Below are positions 8,841-18,325 of a stretch of 64,000 bases of DNA, one piece after another. The position numbers and the translations under genes were made by a program. Each line of letters opens with the position of its first letter. Position 1 is the stretch's first letter. The stretch is taken from NCBI RefSeq assembly GCF_037095755.1, contig NZ_JBAWKJ010000004.1, positions 1-64,000 on the forward strand, given 5' to 3'. The DNA is from Sphingopyxis sp. CCNWLW2. GTDB taxonomy: Bacteria; Pseudomonadota; Alphaproteobacteria; Sphingomonadales; Sphingomonadaceae. The notes under the pieces were generated by a model. It searched no databases. It saw nothing but the letters and a program-made list of their open reading frames with translations, and was not told the DNA's origin.

Positions 8841-10532
8841 TTAGCGCGCCGAGGCAAGAACGAGGTCGGATCCCTTCTCGGCGATCATCACGGTAGCGGC
8901 ATGCGTGTTGCCCGAGACCACGTTGGGCATCACCGACGCGTCGATGACGCGCAGGCCCTCGACGCCGTTGACCTTTAGCTCGGCAGAGACGACGGCGTCA
9001 GGGCCGCTTCCCATCGCGCAAGTACTTGCCTGATGATAGCCGGTCGAGCCACTGGCGCGCGCGAATGCCAGCAATTCATCGTCGCTCTCGAGCGACGCGC
9101 CAGGCGTCAGCTCATGGTCGTAATAGGGAGCGAGTGCGGGGCTCGACAGGACGCGCCGCGACCAGCGCAGTCCGGCAACCTGCGCGCGCTGATCGGCGGC
9201 CTCGGCAAGAAAGTTCGGCCGGATCGAGGGCGCGTCGCGAAAGCTGGACGACTTGATATGGATCGATCCGCGAGACTGGGGCCGCATCACATAGCCGCCC
9301 ACTGTCATGCCCGGCTCGCGCTCCATCACCATGACACCATTCTTGGCCAGCCCGTCAAAGTCGACCGTTGCCGGGGAGGCAAAAAATTGAAGATCGGGAA
9401 GATCAAGGGCCGGATCCGACTTCAGGAAGGCCGTAAGGTTCGAGCCGCCGAGGCTGAGCAATCCAGACCGTGAGAAGGCGAAGCGCGCGATCTGGCCCGC
9501 GAGACGTAGACCGCGCGACATTTCGTTGAATCCCGCAGTGCCCGGTTTCATGCGGGCGCGGATCATCGTGGCATAATGGTCCTGAAGATTCTCGCCGACC
9601 CGCGGCCGGTCCACAACCACGTCGATGCCGAGCTCGCGTAGCAGCCGAGCATCGCCGATCCCCGACAGTTCGAGGAGCTGCGGCGAATTGATGGCTCCAC
9701 CTGCAAGAATGACCTCGCGCCGGGCCCGGGCCACAGCGCGCTGGCCACCGCAATAATATTCTACTCCGATTGCGCGGCCCTGCTCGATGAGGACCCGCGA
9801 TGCATGCGCCCCGGTAATCACCTGGACATTGGGCCGTTTCATCGCCGGATGCAGATAGGCGGCGGCGGCCGACACCCGGAGTCCGTCCCGCGCGTTCAGC
9901 CGCACGCGTGCCACGCCTTCGCGCGTCGTGCCGTTGATGTCGGTGCTGACGGGAGCGCCAGCTTCTTCGAACGCCTGCGTCATGACATCCAGCATGGGGT
10001 GTTTCATCGGAATATCGCTGATATCGAGGCGGGCATCGTTGGCATCGTCCGGCTCGCCATTCACCCCCTCGCCATGTTGACGTTCGATCTTCCGGAAATA
10101 GCGCTCGGCCTCTTCCCAGCCCCATCCAGCAAGACCGAGTTGGCGCCAGCCGTCATAATCCTCGGGCAAGCCGCGAACCCAAAGCATACCGTTGATCGAC
10201 GAAGAGCCGCCAAGTATCTTGCCGCGCGGAAATGCGTGCTGACGCCCGTCACTGCCGGGGTCGGGTTCGGTCATATAGTTCCAATTGACGCGCGGGTCCT
10301 TGAGCATCTTGGTGAAACCCGCGGGAAGGTAGATGTTGATATTGCTGATGGCCTGAGCGGGATTGAGCAACTGTCGCGACGGGCGATCGTCGACCCCTGC
10401 CTCGATTACGAGGACCTTGTACCTGCCATCGGCGCTCAGACGGTTCGCGAGCACGCATCCCGCTGAGCCTGCGCCAACGATCACGAAGTCGGCCTCGACA
10501 GCGGCGCTGGCGCCCACATTGTTTTCCGTCAT
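8841..10532 (-). CDS. GMC-family FAD oxidoreductase (choline-dehydrogenase-like)
   Basis: 563 residues from the ATG at 10532, which has GGAGGAG 8 nt upstream. The FAD-binding Rossmann motif is DFVIVGAGSAGCVLANRLS. The GMC signature is GGSSSINGMLWVRG, and the C-terminal catalytic region has GYHQASTCAMG and NVVSGNTHAA, giving the His plus His/Asn pair. GMC enzymes oxidise primary or secondary alcohols to aldehydes or ketones. A second GMC gene lies at 20574. It is divergent from an SDR gene across a region with several inverted repeats. The alcohol substrate is unknown; a hydroxylated pathway intermediate fits the context. Confidence 0.92.
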   Translation of the reverse strand: MTENNVGASAAVEADFVIVGAGSAGCVLANRLSADGRYKVLVIEAGVDDRPSRQLLNPAQAISNINIYLPAGFTKMLKDPRVNWNYMTEPDPGSDGRQHAFPRGKILGGSSSINGMLWVRGLPEDYDGWRQLGLAGWGWEEAERYFRKIERQHGEGVNGEPDDANDARLDISDIPMKHPMLDVMTQAFEEAGAPVSTDINGTTREGVARVRLNARDGLRVSAAAAYLHPAMKRPNVQVITGAHASRVLIEQGRAIGVEYYCGGQRAVARARREVILAGGAINSPQLLELSGIGDARLLRELGIDVVVDRPRVGENLQDHYATMIRARMKPGTAGFNEMSRGLRLAGQIARFAFSRSGLLSLGGSNLTAFLKSDPALDLPDLQFFASPATVDFDGLAKNGVMVMEREPGMTVGGYVMRPQSRGSIHIKSSSFRDAPSIRPNFLAEAADQRAQVAGLRWSRRVLSSPALAPYYDHELTPGASLESDDELLAFARASGSTGYHQASTCAMGSGPDAVVSAELKVNGVEGLRVIDASVMPNVVSGNTHAATVMIAEKGSDLVLASAR

Positions 10533-10587
10533 GCCTAGAACTCCTCCACGAGGCTTTTCTTTACTGCCCTTGCGAAGAACAATGATT

Positions 10588-10602
10588 CTTGCGTTGCGCA
10601 AG
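10588..10602. promoter_or_regulatory. Inverted repeat CTTGCG-TTG-CGCAAG
   Basis: A perfect 6-bp inverted repeat with a 3-nt spacer in the divergent promoter region of the GMC oxidoreductase and SDR genes, just beside operator-like site 4. It could be a second regulator site. Confidence 0.4.
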
Positions 10603-10608
10603 GGAGAA

Positions 10609-10624
10609 CATCACCCTTGTGATG
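10609..10624. promoter_or_regulatory. Putative operator, CATCAC-N4-GTGATG, site 4 (perfect)
   Basis: CATCACCCTTGTGATG has perfect 6-bp arms and is the best copy of the family. It sits almost midway between the divergent starts at 10532 (-) and 10697 (+), 76 and 72 bp away, so one bound protein could control both. Confidence 0.75.
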
Positions 10625-10696
10625 GCTTCGCGCGGGTCGTCGAAATTAGGGCCGTTCGCGCGCTATGAGACCCCAACATAAGGAAATGGGATTGGG

Positions 10697-11485
10697 ATGA
10701 CGGAAATCTTCTCGCTTCACGGGCGAACCGCCCTCGTCACCGGCGCGTCGCGCGGCCTCGGCCGCGCCATCGCGCTGGGTCTTGCCGATGCCGGCGCCAA
10801 ACTGATTGTCGCCGCCCGCGATGCGGGGCTGCTCGAGGAAGTCGCCGATCTGATCCGCTCGCGCGGGGGTGAAGCGCGGACCCTCGCATTCGACCTCTCG
10901 GACCTGGTATCCGTCCAGGAAGCGGCCAACAGTCTGGCTGCGGACGGAGCGACGGTCGACATCCTCGTCAACAATGGCGCGATCGGCGGCTGGAGCCCGC
11001 TCCACAGTTCGACGCTCGACGACTGGGAGACGATGTTCGATATCAATGTGTCGTCCATGTACCTCCTCTGCCGCGAGCTCTCCAAGGGGATGGCCGAGCG
11101 GCGCTGGGGCCGCATCATCAACTTCGCGTCCTATGTCGCCGGCACGGGAAGACCGAATCTTGCTGCCTATACCGCCAGCAAGCACGCCGTGCTCGGACTG
11201 ACACGCGCGATTGCGGCTGATCTCGCACCATATGGCGTGACGTGCAACGCGATCGCGCCCGGCTTCTTCGACACCGACATGGCGGCGCCGACCGTCGGCC
11301 ATCCGCAGCGCGCGAAAATCTTTCGCGACGCGATCGCGCTGGGCCGTTTCGGCGACCCGTCAGAAATCGTCGGCCCCGTCCAATTCCTTGCCTCGGCGGC
11401 CGCGGGCTATGTGACCGGCGCCATGCTTCCCGTCGATGGCGGCGTCGCGAACATACTTTCGCTTCCCGTCGTCGTCGACACCTGA
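10697..11485 (+). CDS. SDR-family oxidoreductase
   Basis: 262 residues, a classical short-chain dehydrogenase. The cofactor motif is TGASRGLG near residue 15, followed by NNGAIGG. The catalytic residues are Ser in NFASYVAG and YxxxK in YTASKHA. The C-terminus GAMLPVDGGVANI is typical. It opens a long plus-strand run: aldehyde dehydrogenase, MFS, CoA ligase, epoxide hydrolase. It probably oxidises a secondary alcohol or reduces a ketone. Control from the divergent operator region at 10588-10624 is likely. Confidence 0.9.
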   Translation: MTEIFSLHGRTALVTGASRGLGRAIALGLADAGAKLIVAARDAGLLEEVADLIRSRGGEARTLAFDLSDLVSVQEAANSLAADGATVDILVNNGAIGGWSPLHSSTLDDWETMFDINVSSMYLLCRELSKGMAERRWGRIINFASYVAGTGRPNLAAYTASKHAVLGLTRAIAADLAPYGVTCNAIAPGFFDTDMAAPTVGHPQRAKIFRDAIALGRFGDPSEIVGPVQFLASAAAGYVTGAMLPVDGGVANILSLPVVVDT

Positions 11486-11518
11486 CCCCTCCCCTCCTGC
11501 AGACCAAAGGACAAGTCC

Positions 11519-12994
11519 ATGGCCGCCTCGCTTCTCAATCTCGCCAGCCCCGACCGGCTCTTCATCGGCGGCGAATGGGCACTGCCCACGGGCGGCGAAC
11601 CGATCGCCATCATTTCACCCTCTTCCGAGGAATTGATCGGCCATGTCGCCGGCGCGACGACGGCCGACATGGATCGCGCCCTCGCGGCCGCGCGCCACGC
11701 ATTCGACAACGGCCCATGGCCGCGGATGAGCGGCGCGGAACGGGCACCCTATATTCGCCGGATCGCCGAAGAGATGGGCAAGCGCGCCGATGATTTCGCG
11801 CGGGCGTGGAGCCTTCAGGTTGGAATGCCTTACGCGCAGACGACGATGACGGCGCCATATATGGGGGGCTATTTCAACTATTATGCCGATCTTGCCGAGC
11901 AGGGGTTCGAGGAGGTCCGCCCCTCGATGACCGGAGAGCATGCGATCGTCGTACGCGAGGCCGTGGGCGTCGTCGTTGCGATCGTGCCCTGGAACGCGCC
12001 GCTGGCTACGCTCGCGCTGAAGGTCGCCCCTGCCCTCGCGGCCGGTTGCACGGTGATCGCCAAGCCCTCGCCCGAAACGCCCTTAGAGGCCCTCATCCTT
12101 GCCGAATGTATCGCGGCAGCGGGCGTGCCCGACGGCGTTTTTTCGGTACTGACCGCCGACCGCGACGTCTCGGACTATCTGATCCGCCAGCCCGGCGTCG
12201 ACAAGGTGAGCTTTACGGGCTCCACCGCTGCAGGCCTGCACATCGCCTCGATCGTCAGCGCCCGAAGCGGGCGGATCACTACAGAATTGGGCGGCAAGTC
12301 GGCCGCAATCATTCTCGACGACGCCGACGTTGGAACCGTCATCGGCGGAATCATGCCGAACCTTGTTGGCCTGTGCGGGCAGCAGTGCGCCGCGTTCAGC
12401 CGCATCATTGTCCCGCAATCGCTCAAGAGCCAGGTCACCGAAGCGCTCGGCGCCGCGATGGGGCATGTCGCGGTCGGCGACCCGTTCAGCGAAGCGACCC
12501 AAATGGGACCCCTCGTCACCAGCAAACAGCGCGATCGCGTCCTTGGATACATCGAGAGAGGCAAAGCCGCTGGCGCGCGCCTGGTCGTAGGCGGTGCGCG
12601 ACCTGCTCACCTCGACAAGGGTTGGTTTGTCGAACCGACGCTGTTCGCCGACGCCGACAATAATATGGAAATCGCGCGCGAGGAAATCTTCGGTCCGGTG
12701 GGCACGATCATAAGCTACTCGACCGAAGAGGAAGCCATCGCGATCGCCAACGACAGCGATTATGGCTTGTCGGGCGGCGTCTTTACACAGGATCCGGACC
12801 GGGCGTATGCGGTGGCACGCCGCGTCCGAACGGGCAATTTCGGCCATAACGGGCGAGTGATCGACTTCTCGGTCCCCTATGGCGGTTTTAAGAAGTCCGG
12901 CGTCGGGCGCGAGGGCGGCGTCGAGGGACTTCACAGCTTTACCGAGGTCAAAGCGATCTTCATGGCGGCGTTGCCCCGTCATCTGGAACCATGA
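11519..12994 (+). CDS. Aldehyde dehydrogenase (NAD(P)+)
   Basis: 491 residues, ordinary length for the ALDH superfamily. The general base E256 lies in TTELGGKSA and the nucleophile C290 in LCGQQCAAFSR. The C-terminal region has EEIFGPVGTI and the oligomerisation segment PYGGFKKSGVGREGG. The product is the carboxylate, which the nearby CoA ligase could activate. The ribosome site AAAGGAC precedes 11519. The stop overlaps the MFS start by 4 bp (ATGA). With GMC and SDR enzymes close by, an alcohol to aldehyde to acid to acyl-CoA sequence is a reasonable inference. Confidence 0.93.
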   Translation: MAASLLNLASPDRLFIGGEWALPTGGEPIAIISPSSEELIGHVAGATTADMDRALAAARHAFDNGPWPRMSGAERAPYIRRIAEEMGKRADDFARAWSLQVGMPYAQTTMTAPYMGGYFNYYADLAEQGFEEVRPSMTGEHAIVVREAVGVVVAIVPWNAPLATLALKVAPALAAGCTVIAKPSPETPLEALILAECIAAAGVPDGVFSVLTADRDVSDYLIRQPGVDKVSFTGSTAAGLHIASIVSARSGRITTELGGKSAAIILDDADVGTVIGGIMPNLVGLCGQQCAAFSRIIVPQSLKSQVTEALGAAMGHVAVGDPFSEATQMGPLVTSKQRDRVLGYIERGKAAGARLVVGGARPAHLDKGWFVEPTLFADADNNMEIAREEIFGPVGTIISYSTEEEAIAIANDSDYGLSGGVFTQDPDRAYAVARRVRTGNFGHNGRVIDFSVPYGGFKKSGVGREGGVEGLHSFTEVKAIFMAALPRHLEP

Positions 12995-14322
12995 GCGGGC
13001 CGGACGCGATCCGGCCGGACGACTGGCCCGAGAATTACGGGCCGGCCTCCGCCTGGTGGGCCGTCGCCGTGTTCATGATCTTCCAGATCGTCTCGATGAT
13101 CGACCGGCAGGTCATGTCGGTTCTGATACCCGAAATGCGCGCCGACCTGGGCCTGAACGATTTCCAGATCAGCCTTGTTCAGGGCCTGGCCTTTGCGCTC
13201 TTTTATGGCGTGATGGGACTGGTGATCGGCGGTCTGGTCGACCGCTACTCGCGCCGCAAGATCATGTTCGCCGGGATCGTGGTCTGGTCGATCGCAGCCG
13301 CAGGCACAGGTCTTGCCCGAAACTATATGCAGCTTTTCGCGGGCCGCCTCCTGGTCGGAGCCGGCGAAGCGGCGATATCGCCCGCGGCCCAGTCGATGCT
13401 ATCCGGCATTTTTCCGCGCAACCGGCTCACCACCCCGATCGCCTGCGTTACCGTCGCGGGAGCACTCGGCATATCGATAAGCTACGCGCTCGGCGGCTAT
13501 CTGCTCGAGCTGTTTACCGCGCAGCCTCTCGGCGGGCTGTTCGCCGAGCTTGCGCCCTGGCGCCAGGTCCTTGTGGTTACCGGGCTCCCCGGTGTCCTGA
13601 TCGCCTTCCTCGCCTTCACGGTGCGAACGCCGGTGCGCAAGCGCGATGCGCCCGACACGCGGCAGGGCGCAAGCTGGGGGCACTTCTTCGCATTTGTCCG
13701 CGTGCACAAGAAGCCGGTGATAGGCCTCGTCGTCGGATCGGGCCTCATGGCGCTCGCCATCCAGGGATCGATGATCTGGACGCCAACCTATGCGCGGCGG
13801 GTACTGGGAATGGGCGCCGGCGACGTCGGCGGCGGCATGTCGATCGCGGTCGCGTTCGGGAGCGTCGTCGGCGGGCTCGCGTTCGGTCTCTTGATGGACC
13901 GGCTCTACTCGCGCGGAATAAGGGATGCTTCGCTTCGCCTCGCCGCGACCTTCGGGCTGATCATTCCGCCGATCGTGGCAGCGGCAATTGCCTATGGCGA
14001 TCCCACCTATCTTTTTGCCTCTTTCGCATTGATGATGTTCACCATGGGCGCGACATTCGGCCCCATCATGGCCGCCATCCAGATGCTCGCGCCGCCCGAG
14101 ATGCGCGGCCGCTTCGCGGCGCTCGCGGTCTTGTCATCCAATTTCTTCGGGTATGCCGCGGGACCAATGCTGATCGGCTTTCTAACCGACTATGTGTTCG
14201 CCGATCCGATGAAAATCGGGTTGTCGATGATTTGCTGCCTTTTGCTCGCCGGCCCGGCGGCCACGATGCTGTTCTGGTCTGCCCGTCGCGGCTTTCTCGA
14301 AAGGCTTGGCGATGCGGCGTAG
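12991..14322 (+). CDS. MFS transporter, spinster-like
   Basis: 443 residues with about 12 predicted membrane spans. The N-terminal block MIDRQVMSVLIPEMRADLGLNDFQ followed by ALFYGVMGLVIGGLVDRYSRRK is the hallmark of the spinster-like MFS branch, widespread in sphingomonads near catabolic genes. It overlaps the aldehyde dehydrogenase stop by 4 bp (ATGA), so it is translationally coupled. It probably moves a pathway acid or aromatic/terpenoid intermediate across the inner membrane. Direction and substrate are not visible in the sequence. Confidence 0.9.
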   Translation: MSGPDAIRPDDWPENYGPASAWWAVAVFMIFQIVSMIDRQVMSVLIPEMRADLGLNDFQISLVQGLAFALFYGVMGLVIGGLVDRYSRRKIMFAGIVVWSIAAAGTGLARNYMQLFAGRLLVGAGEAAISPAAQSMLSGIFPRNRLTTPIACVTVAGALGISISYALGGYLLELFTAQPLGGLFAELAPWRQVLVVTGLPGVLIAFLAFTVRTPVRKRDAPDTRQGASWGHFFAFVRVHKKPVIGLVVGSGLMALAIQGSMIWTPTYARRVLGMGAGDVGGGMSIAVAFGSVVGGLAFGLLMDRLYSRGIRDASLRLAATFGLIIPPIVAAAIAYGDPTYLFASFALMMFTMGATFGPIMAAIQMLAPPEMRGRFAALAVLSSNFFGYAAGPMLIGFLTDYVFADPMKIGLSMICCLLLAGPAATMLFWSARRGFLERLGDAA

Positions 14323-14382
14323 CGCGACAGGCATCGGGACATCCCGCGCGAGCCCGCGCCTGAATTCCAAAGGATGGATGAG

Positions 14383-15957
14383 ATGACGACGACGATACCA
14401 GCCCTCCTGCGGGACGCAGCGCGCCGCTTCGGCGACCGCGCCGCGCTTTCTTCGCAGGCCGATGGCCCGATCAGCTACCGCGAACTCGACCGGCAGGCGG
14501 ATCTCGTAACGCGCGCCCTGATGGCCGACGGTGCACTTCCCGGGGATCGCGCAGCGATCTGGGCACCGAATATGTGGGAATGGGTCGCGGCCGCGGTCGG
14601 AATACAGCGCGCAGGGGGCGTGATGGTGCCGCTCAACACGCGCCTCAAGGGCAACGAAGTTGCTGACATCGTGCGGCGCGGAGGCATCAACCGCCTTTTC
14701 CTGATCGGCACCTTCCTTGATCGCTCCTACCCTAAGATGCTTCGCGACGAGCCGATGCCCGGCTTGAAACGCAGGATCATTTTGCGCGCCGCGCCGGGGG
14801 AAGCTGGGCCCGGCGAGCAGGGATGGGACGATTTTCTCGAGAAAGCGGCTGAAACCGACGAGGCGGCGCTTGCCGAGCGCGAAGCTGGGGTGACCCCCGC
14901 TAGCATCGCCGACATCATGTTCACATCGGGGACGACAGGGACACCGAAAGGAGCCGTATTCGACCACCGGCGATCGCTCGGCGGTGGCCGGGCGTGGGCG
15001 GAGATTTCGGGCCAGACGCCCGACGACCGCTACTGCGTTTTCGGACCTTTCTCACATAATGCGTCCTATAAGGCTGGCTGGGTCGCGGGCTTGATGACCG
15101 GAAGCACGATCTACTGGCCCGAGGCCTATGACGCTGTTTCCATTCTCGACCTGATCGCGAACAACCGGATCAGCGTCATGCCCGCGCCGCCGACGGTGTT
15201 CCAGGAGGTGATGAACCATCCCAACTGGCAGGACTGGGATATTTCTAGTTATCGGTTCCTGTCGACCGGCGCGACGGTCGTGCCGATCGAGCTCATGAAA
15301 CAGCTGCGCCGCGAGACCGCAATCGAGGTTATCTCGACCGGCTATGGCATGACCGAGTGCTGCGGGTCGGCGACGCACACACGCCCCGACGATCCTCTCG
15401 AACGGGTCGCCTTTACCGTGGGCACCCCCATTACTGGCACAGAGATCATGATCGCTGGCTCCGATGGTCGGCCCGCCGAGGCGGGCGCGCAGGGCGAGGT
15501 CCTCATTCGCGACGACAAGCTTTTGATTCAATATCTCGACAATCCCGAAGCGAGCGCATCCGCGTTCGACGCCGATGGCTGGCTCCGGTCGGGGGACGTC
15601 GGCTTCCTCGATACCGACGGATATCTGAAGCTGACGGACCGGCTGAAAGACATGTATATCGTGGGCGGCTTCAACGTATATCCCGCCGAGATCGAGAAGC
15701 AGCTGAGCGGACTGCCCGGCATTTACCAGTCAGCGATCGTGGGGGTACCCGACCAGCGTCTTGGCGAAGTGGGTCATGCCTTCATCGTGCGGGCTCCGGG
15801 CTCGACCGTGACGAGCGACGAGATCGTCGCCTGGAGCAAGGTCAACCTCGCAAATTACAAGGTTCCCCGGGGGGTGACCTTCGTCGACGCCTTGCCGATG
15901 AATTCGACCGGGAAGGTCATCAAATTCGCGCTTCGCGAAATGCTGAGATCGGCATGA
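14383..15957 (+). CDS. Acyl-CoA ligase (AMP-binding)
   Basis: 524 residues from the ATG at 14383, preferred because AAAGG lies 9 nt upstream; an in-frame ATG at 14374 is too close. The nucleotide loop FTSGTTGTPKG begins at residue 180. Motifs GYGMTECCGS, DGWLRSGDVG and DRLKDMYIVGGFNVYPAEIE follow, and the adenylation lysine is K511 in NSTGKVIK. It resembles the ligase at 683 in organisation but is clearly a different paralogue. It is placed after ALDH and MFS and before the epoxide hydrolase, so it likely activates the acid produced or imported by this operon. Confidence 0.92.
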   Translation: MTTTIPALLRDAARRFGDRAALSSQADGPISYRELDRQADLVTRALMADGALPGDRAAIWAPNMWEWVAAAVGIQRAGGVMVPLNTRLKGNEVADIVRRGGINRLFLIGTFLDRSYPKMLRDEPMPGLKRRIILRAAPGEAGPGEQGWDDFLEKAAETDEAALAEREAGVTPASIADIMFTSGTTGTPKGAVFDHRRSLGGGRAWAEISGQTPDDRYCVFGPFSHNASYKAGWVAGLMTGSTIYWPEAYDAVSILDLIANNRISVMPAPPTVFQEVMNHPNWQDWDISSYRFLSTGATVVPIELMKQLRRETAIEVISTGYGMTECCGSATHTRPDDPLERVAFTVGTPITGTEIMIAGSDGRPAEAGAQGEVLIRDDKLLIQYLDNPEASASAFDADGWLRSGDVGFLDTDGYLKLTDRLKDMYIVGGFNVYPAEIEKQLSGLPGIYQSAIVGVPDQRLGEVGHAFIVRAPGSTVTSDEIVAWSKVNLANYKVPRGVTFVDALPMNSTGKVIKFALREMLRSA

Positions 15958-15994
15958 AACACGGCTCCTCGCGCTATCCGAGTGGACACCCGCG

Positions 15995-17095
15995 ATGACT
16001 GTCACTCCCTTTCACATTGCTGTTCCCGACCAGGTCCTCGACCGGATTTCGCGCAAGCTTGCCGATGCCCGCCTTGGCTATGCGCCAGAGGATGCCGATC
16101 CCTGGGCGCATGGCATGAGTGCCGACTATCTTGGCGACTTCGTCGATTACTGGCGAGCGAGCTACAATTGGCGCGAGCAGGAAGAGGCGCTCAACGCCTG
16201 GCCGCAATTCAAAGCCGAGATCGACGGCATCCAGATACATTTTTATCATATCCGTGGTCGCGGTGACCGCCCCAAGCCGATCCTCCTCACCCATGGCTGG
16301 CCAGGCTCGGTGGCAGAGTTCCAGGTCGTCATGCCGTTGCTGGCAGGCGAGGGCTTCAGCCTGGTCGTCCCCTCGCTACCGGGTTTCGGCTGGTCGGGGC
16401 GTCCCGCGAAGCCGATCGGACCTGTGGCTGTCGCCTCGCTCTGGCGCCGGCTGATGACCGATGTTCTCGGCTATGAACATTTTTTCGCGCAAGGCGGCGA
16501 TTTCGGTTCAGCCGTCACTGTGCAGCTCGCATTGAACCACCCCGACGTCGTCGACGCGATCCACCTCAATTTTTTCATGCCGCCGCAACCTGGTGCGGAC
16601 GCCGACGCCGCGCTCCTCGAATATTGGGGCAAGGTTCGCCAGACGATGGAGGCGGAGAGCGGTTATCATCACGAACAGGCGACCAAGCCTCAGACGATCG
16701 GGCTCGCGCTCCACGACAATCCGGTCGGATGGGCGGCATGGGTCTTGGAGAAATTTCATGGCTGGGGAGACACCGGCGGCAACATCGAAAGCCGTTTCTC
16801 CAAGGACCATCTCATCACCAATTTGATGACCTATCTGGTGAGCGACACGATCATCTCGTCGTTCTGGATGTATTATGCATCCGGGCGCGAGCCGCGCACA
16901 ACTGGCCCGGTGACGGTGCCCACCGCCCTCGCCCGCTTCCCGGCGGAATTTTATCCGATGCCCGACCGCGCGCTCGCCGAGCGGCAATATGCCGTGGCAC
17001 AGTGGACCGAGATGAAGTCGGGTGGACATTTTGCGGCCATGGAAGAGCCCGAGGCTTTCGCGGAGGACGTCATCGCCTTTTTCAAAAGTCGCTGA
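15995..17095 (+). CDS. Epoxide hydrolase (alpha/beta hydrolase with N-terminal EHN domain)
   Basis: 366 residues. The N-terminal lid (FHIAVPDQVLDRISRKLADARL, then YWRASYNWREQE) is the epoxide-hydrolase N domain. The oxyanion motif is HGWPGS, the nucleophile D169 lies in QGGDFGSAV, and the catalytic His is H345 in SGGHFAAMEEPE. Such enzymes open an epoxide with water to a trans-diol through an ester intermediate. An epoxide could come from the P450s in the window. The start is 37 bp after the ligase stop; the ribosome site is weak. A haloalkane-dehalogenase role is less likely given the EHN domain. Confidence 0.92.
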   Translation: MTVTPFHIAVPDQVLDRISRKLADARLGYAPEDADPWAHGMSADYLGDFVDYWRASYNWREQEEALNAWPQFKAEIDGIQIHFYHIRGRGDRPKPILLTHGWPGSVAEFQVVMPLLAGEGFSLVVPSLPGFGWSGRPAKPIGPVAVASLWRRLMTDVLGYEHFFAQGGDFGSAVTVQLALNHPDVVDAIHLNFFMPPQPGADADAALLEYWGKVRQTMEAESGYHHEQATKPQTIGLALHDNPVGWAAWVLEKFHGWGDTGGNIESRFSKDHLITNLMTYLVSDTIISSFWMYYASGREPRTTGPVTVPTALARFPAEFYPMPDRALAERQYAVAQWTEMKSGGHFAAMEEPEAFAEDVIAFFKSR

Positions 17096-17108
17096 GTGCG
17101 TCCGATTG

Positions 17109-17123
17109 TTCAATATGATTGAA
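17109..17123. promoter_or_regulatory. Perfect palindrome TTCAAT-ATG-ATTGAA
   Basis: A 6-bp-arm perfect inverted repeat with a 3-nt spacer, AT-rich against a GC-rich background. It is in the 129-bp gap before the TauD-type dioxygenase, about 100 bp upstream of its start. It is unlike the CATC/GATG sites. Confidence 0.4.
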
Positions 17124-17224
17124 GAGAGCATAGAGAAATTGCCCGATTATCCGGTGGGGCCAAGCTGATATGCCTTATGGGCTCGCGGACAACGACGGTC
17201 CGGAGCCAAGGAGAGGAACTGGAC

Positions 17225-18196
17225 ATGACCACCAACGCTTCCGTTCGCGAGCGCATCACCACCCGCCCACTGGCGGAAAAATTCGGCGCCCAAATCATCG
17301 GCTTGGACCTTTCACGGGAGCTCGACGACGCCGAGATCGAGCGCGTGCGCTCGATCTGGACGGAGGCCGGCATCGTGCTTGTGCGCAATCCCCATCATGA
17401 CGATGAGGCTCAAATGCGGCTCAGCCGCGTTTTCGGCGAGCTGGAAGCCGCAGCGACCGCGGATCTCAACGACCCGATCAACAAGTTCATGATGAGCCTC
17501 GCCTATGATCCTGAAAATCCGACGGCGCGCCCCGCGCCCTTTTACAATGTTGACGGCATCGACCGCGCGGGTTGGCTAGGATGGCACTGGGACCAGTCCT
17601 TCATGCCGACGATCGTTCGCGGTGCCGTGCTCCGGATGACGGTCCCGGCGAGCGAAATGGGCGAAACCGGATTCATCGACGCGATCGGTGCTTATGACCG
17701 CCTTTCCGACGCCTGGAAGCAACGGATCGAAAACCTCGAAGTTGTTTACGAATTCAACCCCGATTTTTGCTCGGGACAGTTCGGCTTCCCCAAGGATATC
17801 CGACGGCTCGACATGCCCGTTAAAGGTTCGAGCTACGACTTTCCCCCGGTGGTCCATCCGCTGGTCATCATTCAGCACGAAACGGGTCGGAAAGTCCTGA
17901 AGCTGTCGCCGATGCATGCGCGTTATATCCTCGGCATGGACCGCGCCGAAAGCGATGCCTTGTTGACCGAACTCGCAGAACATCTGGTCGACCCGCGCTA
18001 CGCCTATTTCCACAATTGGCAGACGAACGACATGCTCGTGTGGGACAATTGGCGCGTCATCCACTCGGCGAACGGCGTGCCGCTACACTGCGAGCGCGTC
18101 GCGCGGCGCACGACGATCATGGGTGACTATGAAGTCGGCCGCTATCTTGACGAGCATCTCGACCGGAACCGGACCGTCAAGCGGCTTGTCGACTGA
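17225..18196 (+). CDS. TauD/TfdA-family Fe(II)/2-oxoglutarate dioxygenase
   Basis: 323 residues from the ATG at 17225, preceded by AAGGAGAGG. The iron-binding facial triad is visible: H121 and D123 in GWHWDQSF and H280 in WRVIHSANG. These enzymes hydroxylate an unactivated carbon using O2 and 2-oxoglutarate, often cleaving C-O or C-S bonds by hydroxylating next to the heteroatom. A second family member lies at 32697. It sits between epoxide hydrolase and SDR on the plus strand. The substrate is unknown; hydroxylation or ether/ester-type cleavage of a cyclic compound would fit. Confidence 0.9.
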   Translation: MTTNASVRERITTRPLAEKFGAQIIGLDLSRELDDAEIERVRSIWTEAGIVLVRNPHHDDEAQMRLSRVFGELEAAATADLNDPINKFMMSLAYDPENPTARPAPFYNVDGIDRAGWLGWHWDQSFMPTIVRGAVLRMTVPASEMGETGFIDAIGAYDRLSDAWKQRIENLEVVYEFNPDFCSGQFGFPKDIRRLDMPVKGSSYDFPPVVHPLVIIQHETGRKVLKLSPMHARYILGMDRAESDALLTELAEHLVDPRYAYFHNWQTNDMLVWDNWRVIHSANGVPLHCERVARRTTIMGDYEVGRYLDEHLDRNRTVKRLVD

Positions 18197-18223
18197 GCGG
18201 CCGCGTCGATCCTCGCTGCGAAC

Positions 18224-18239
18224 CATCACGGAGATGATG
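18224..18239. promoter_or_regulatory. Putative operator, CATCA-N6-YGATG family, site 5
   Basis: CATCACGGAGATGATG ends 86 bp before the SDR start at 18326. It suggests an internal promoter within the long plus-strand run. Confidence 0.65.
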
Positions 18240-18243
18240 AATT

Positions 18244-18273
18244 GCCCGTCCGATAGCGAACGCACGGACGGGC
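18244..18273 (+). terminator. Strong stem-loop after the TauD-type gene
   Basis: A perfect 9-bp stem (GCCCGTCCG/CGGACGGGC) with a 12-nt loop, about 50 bp past the dioxygenase stop. There is no T-run, so it may be a Rho-dependent or attenuating hairpin rather than a classical terminator. Confidence 0.4.
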
Positions 18274-18325
18274 GGTTAGCGTTCGGACCGTGCGCGGCCG
18301 AGACGCACATGACCGGGAGATTAAG

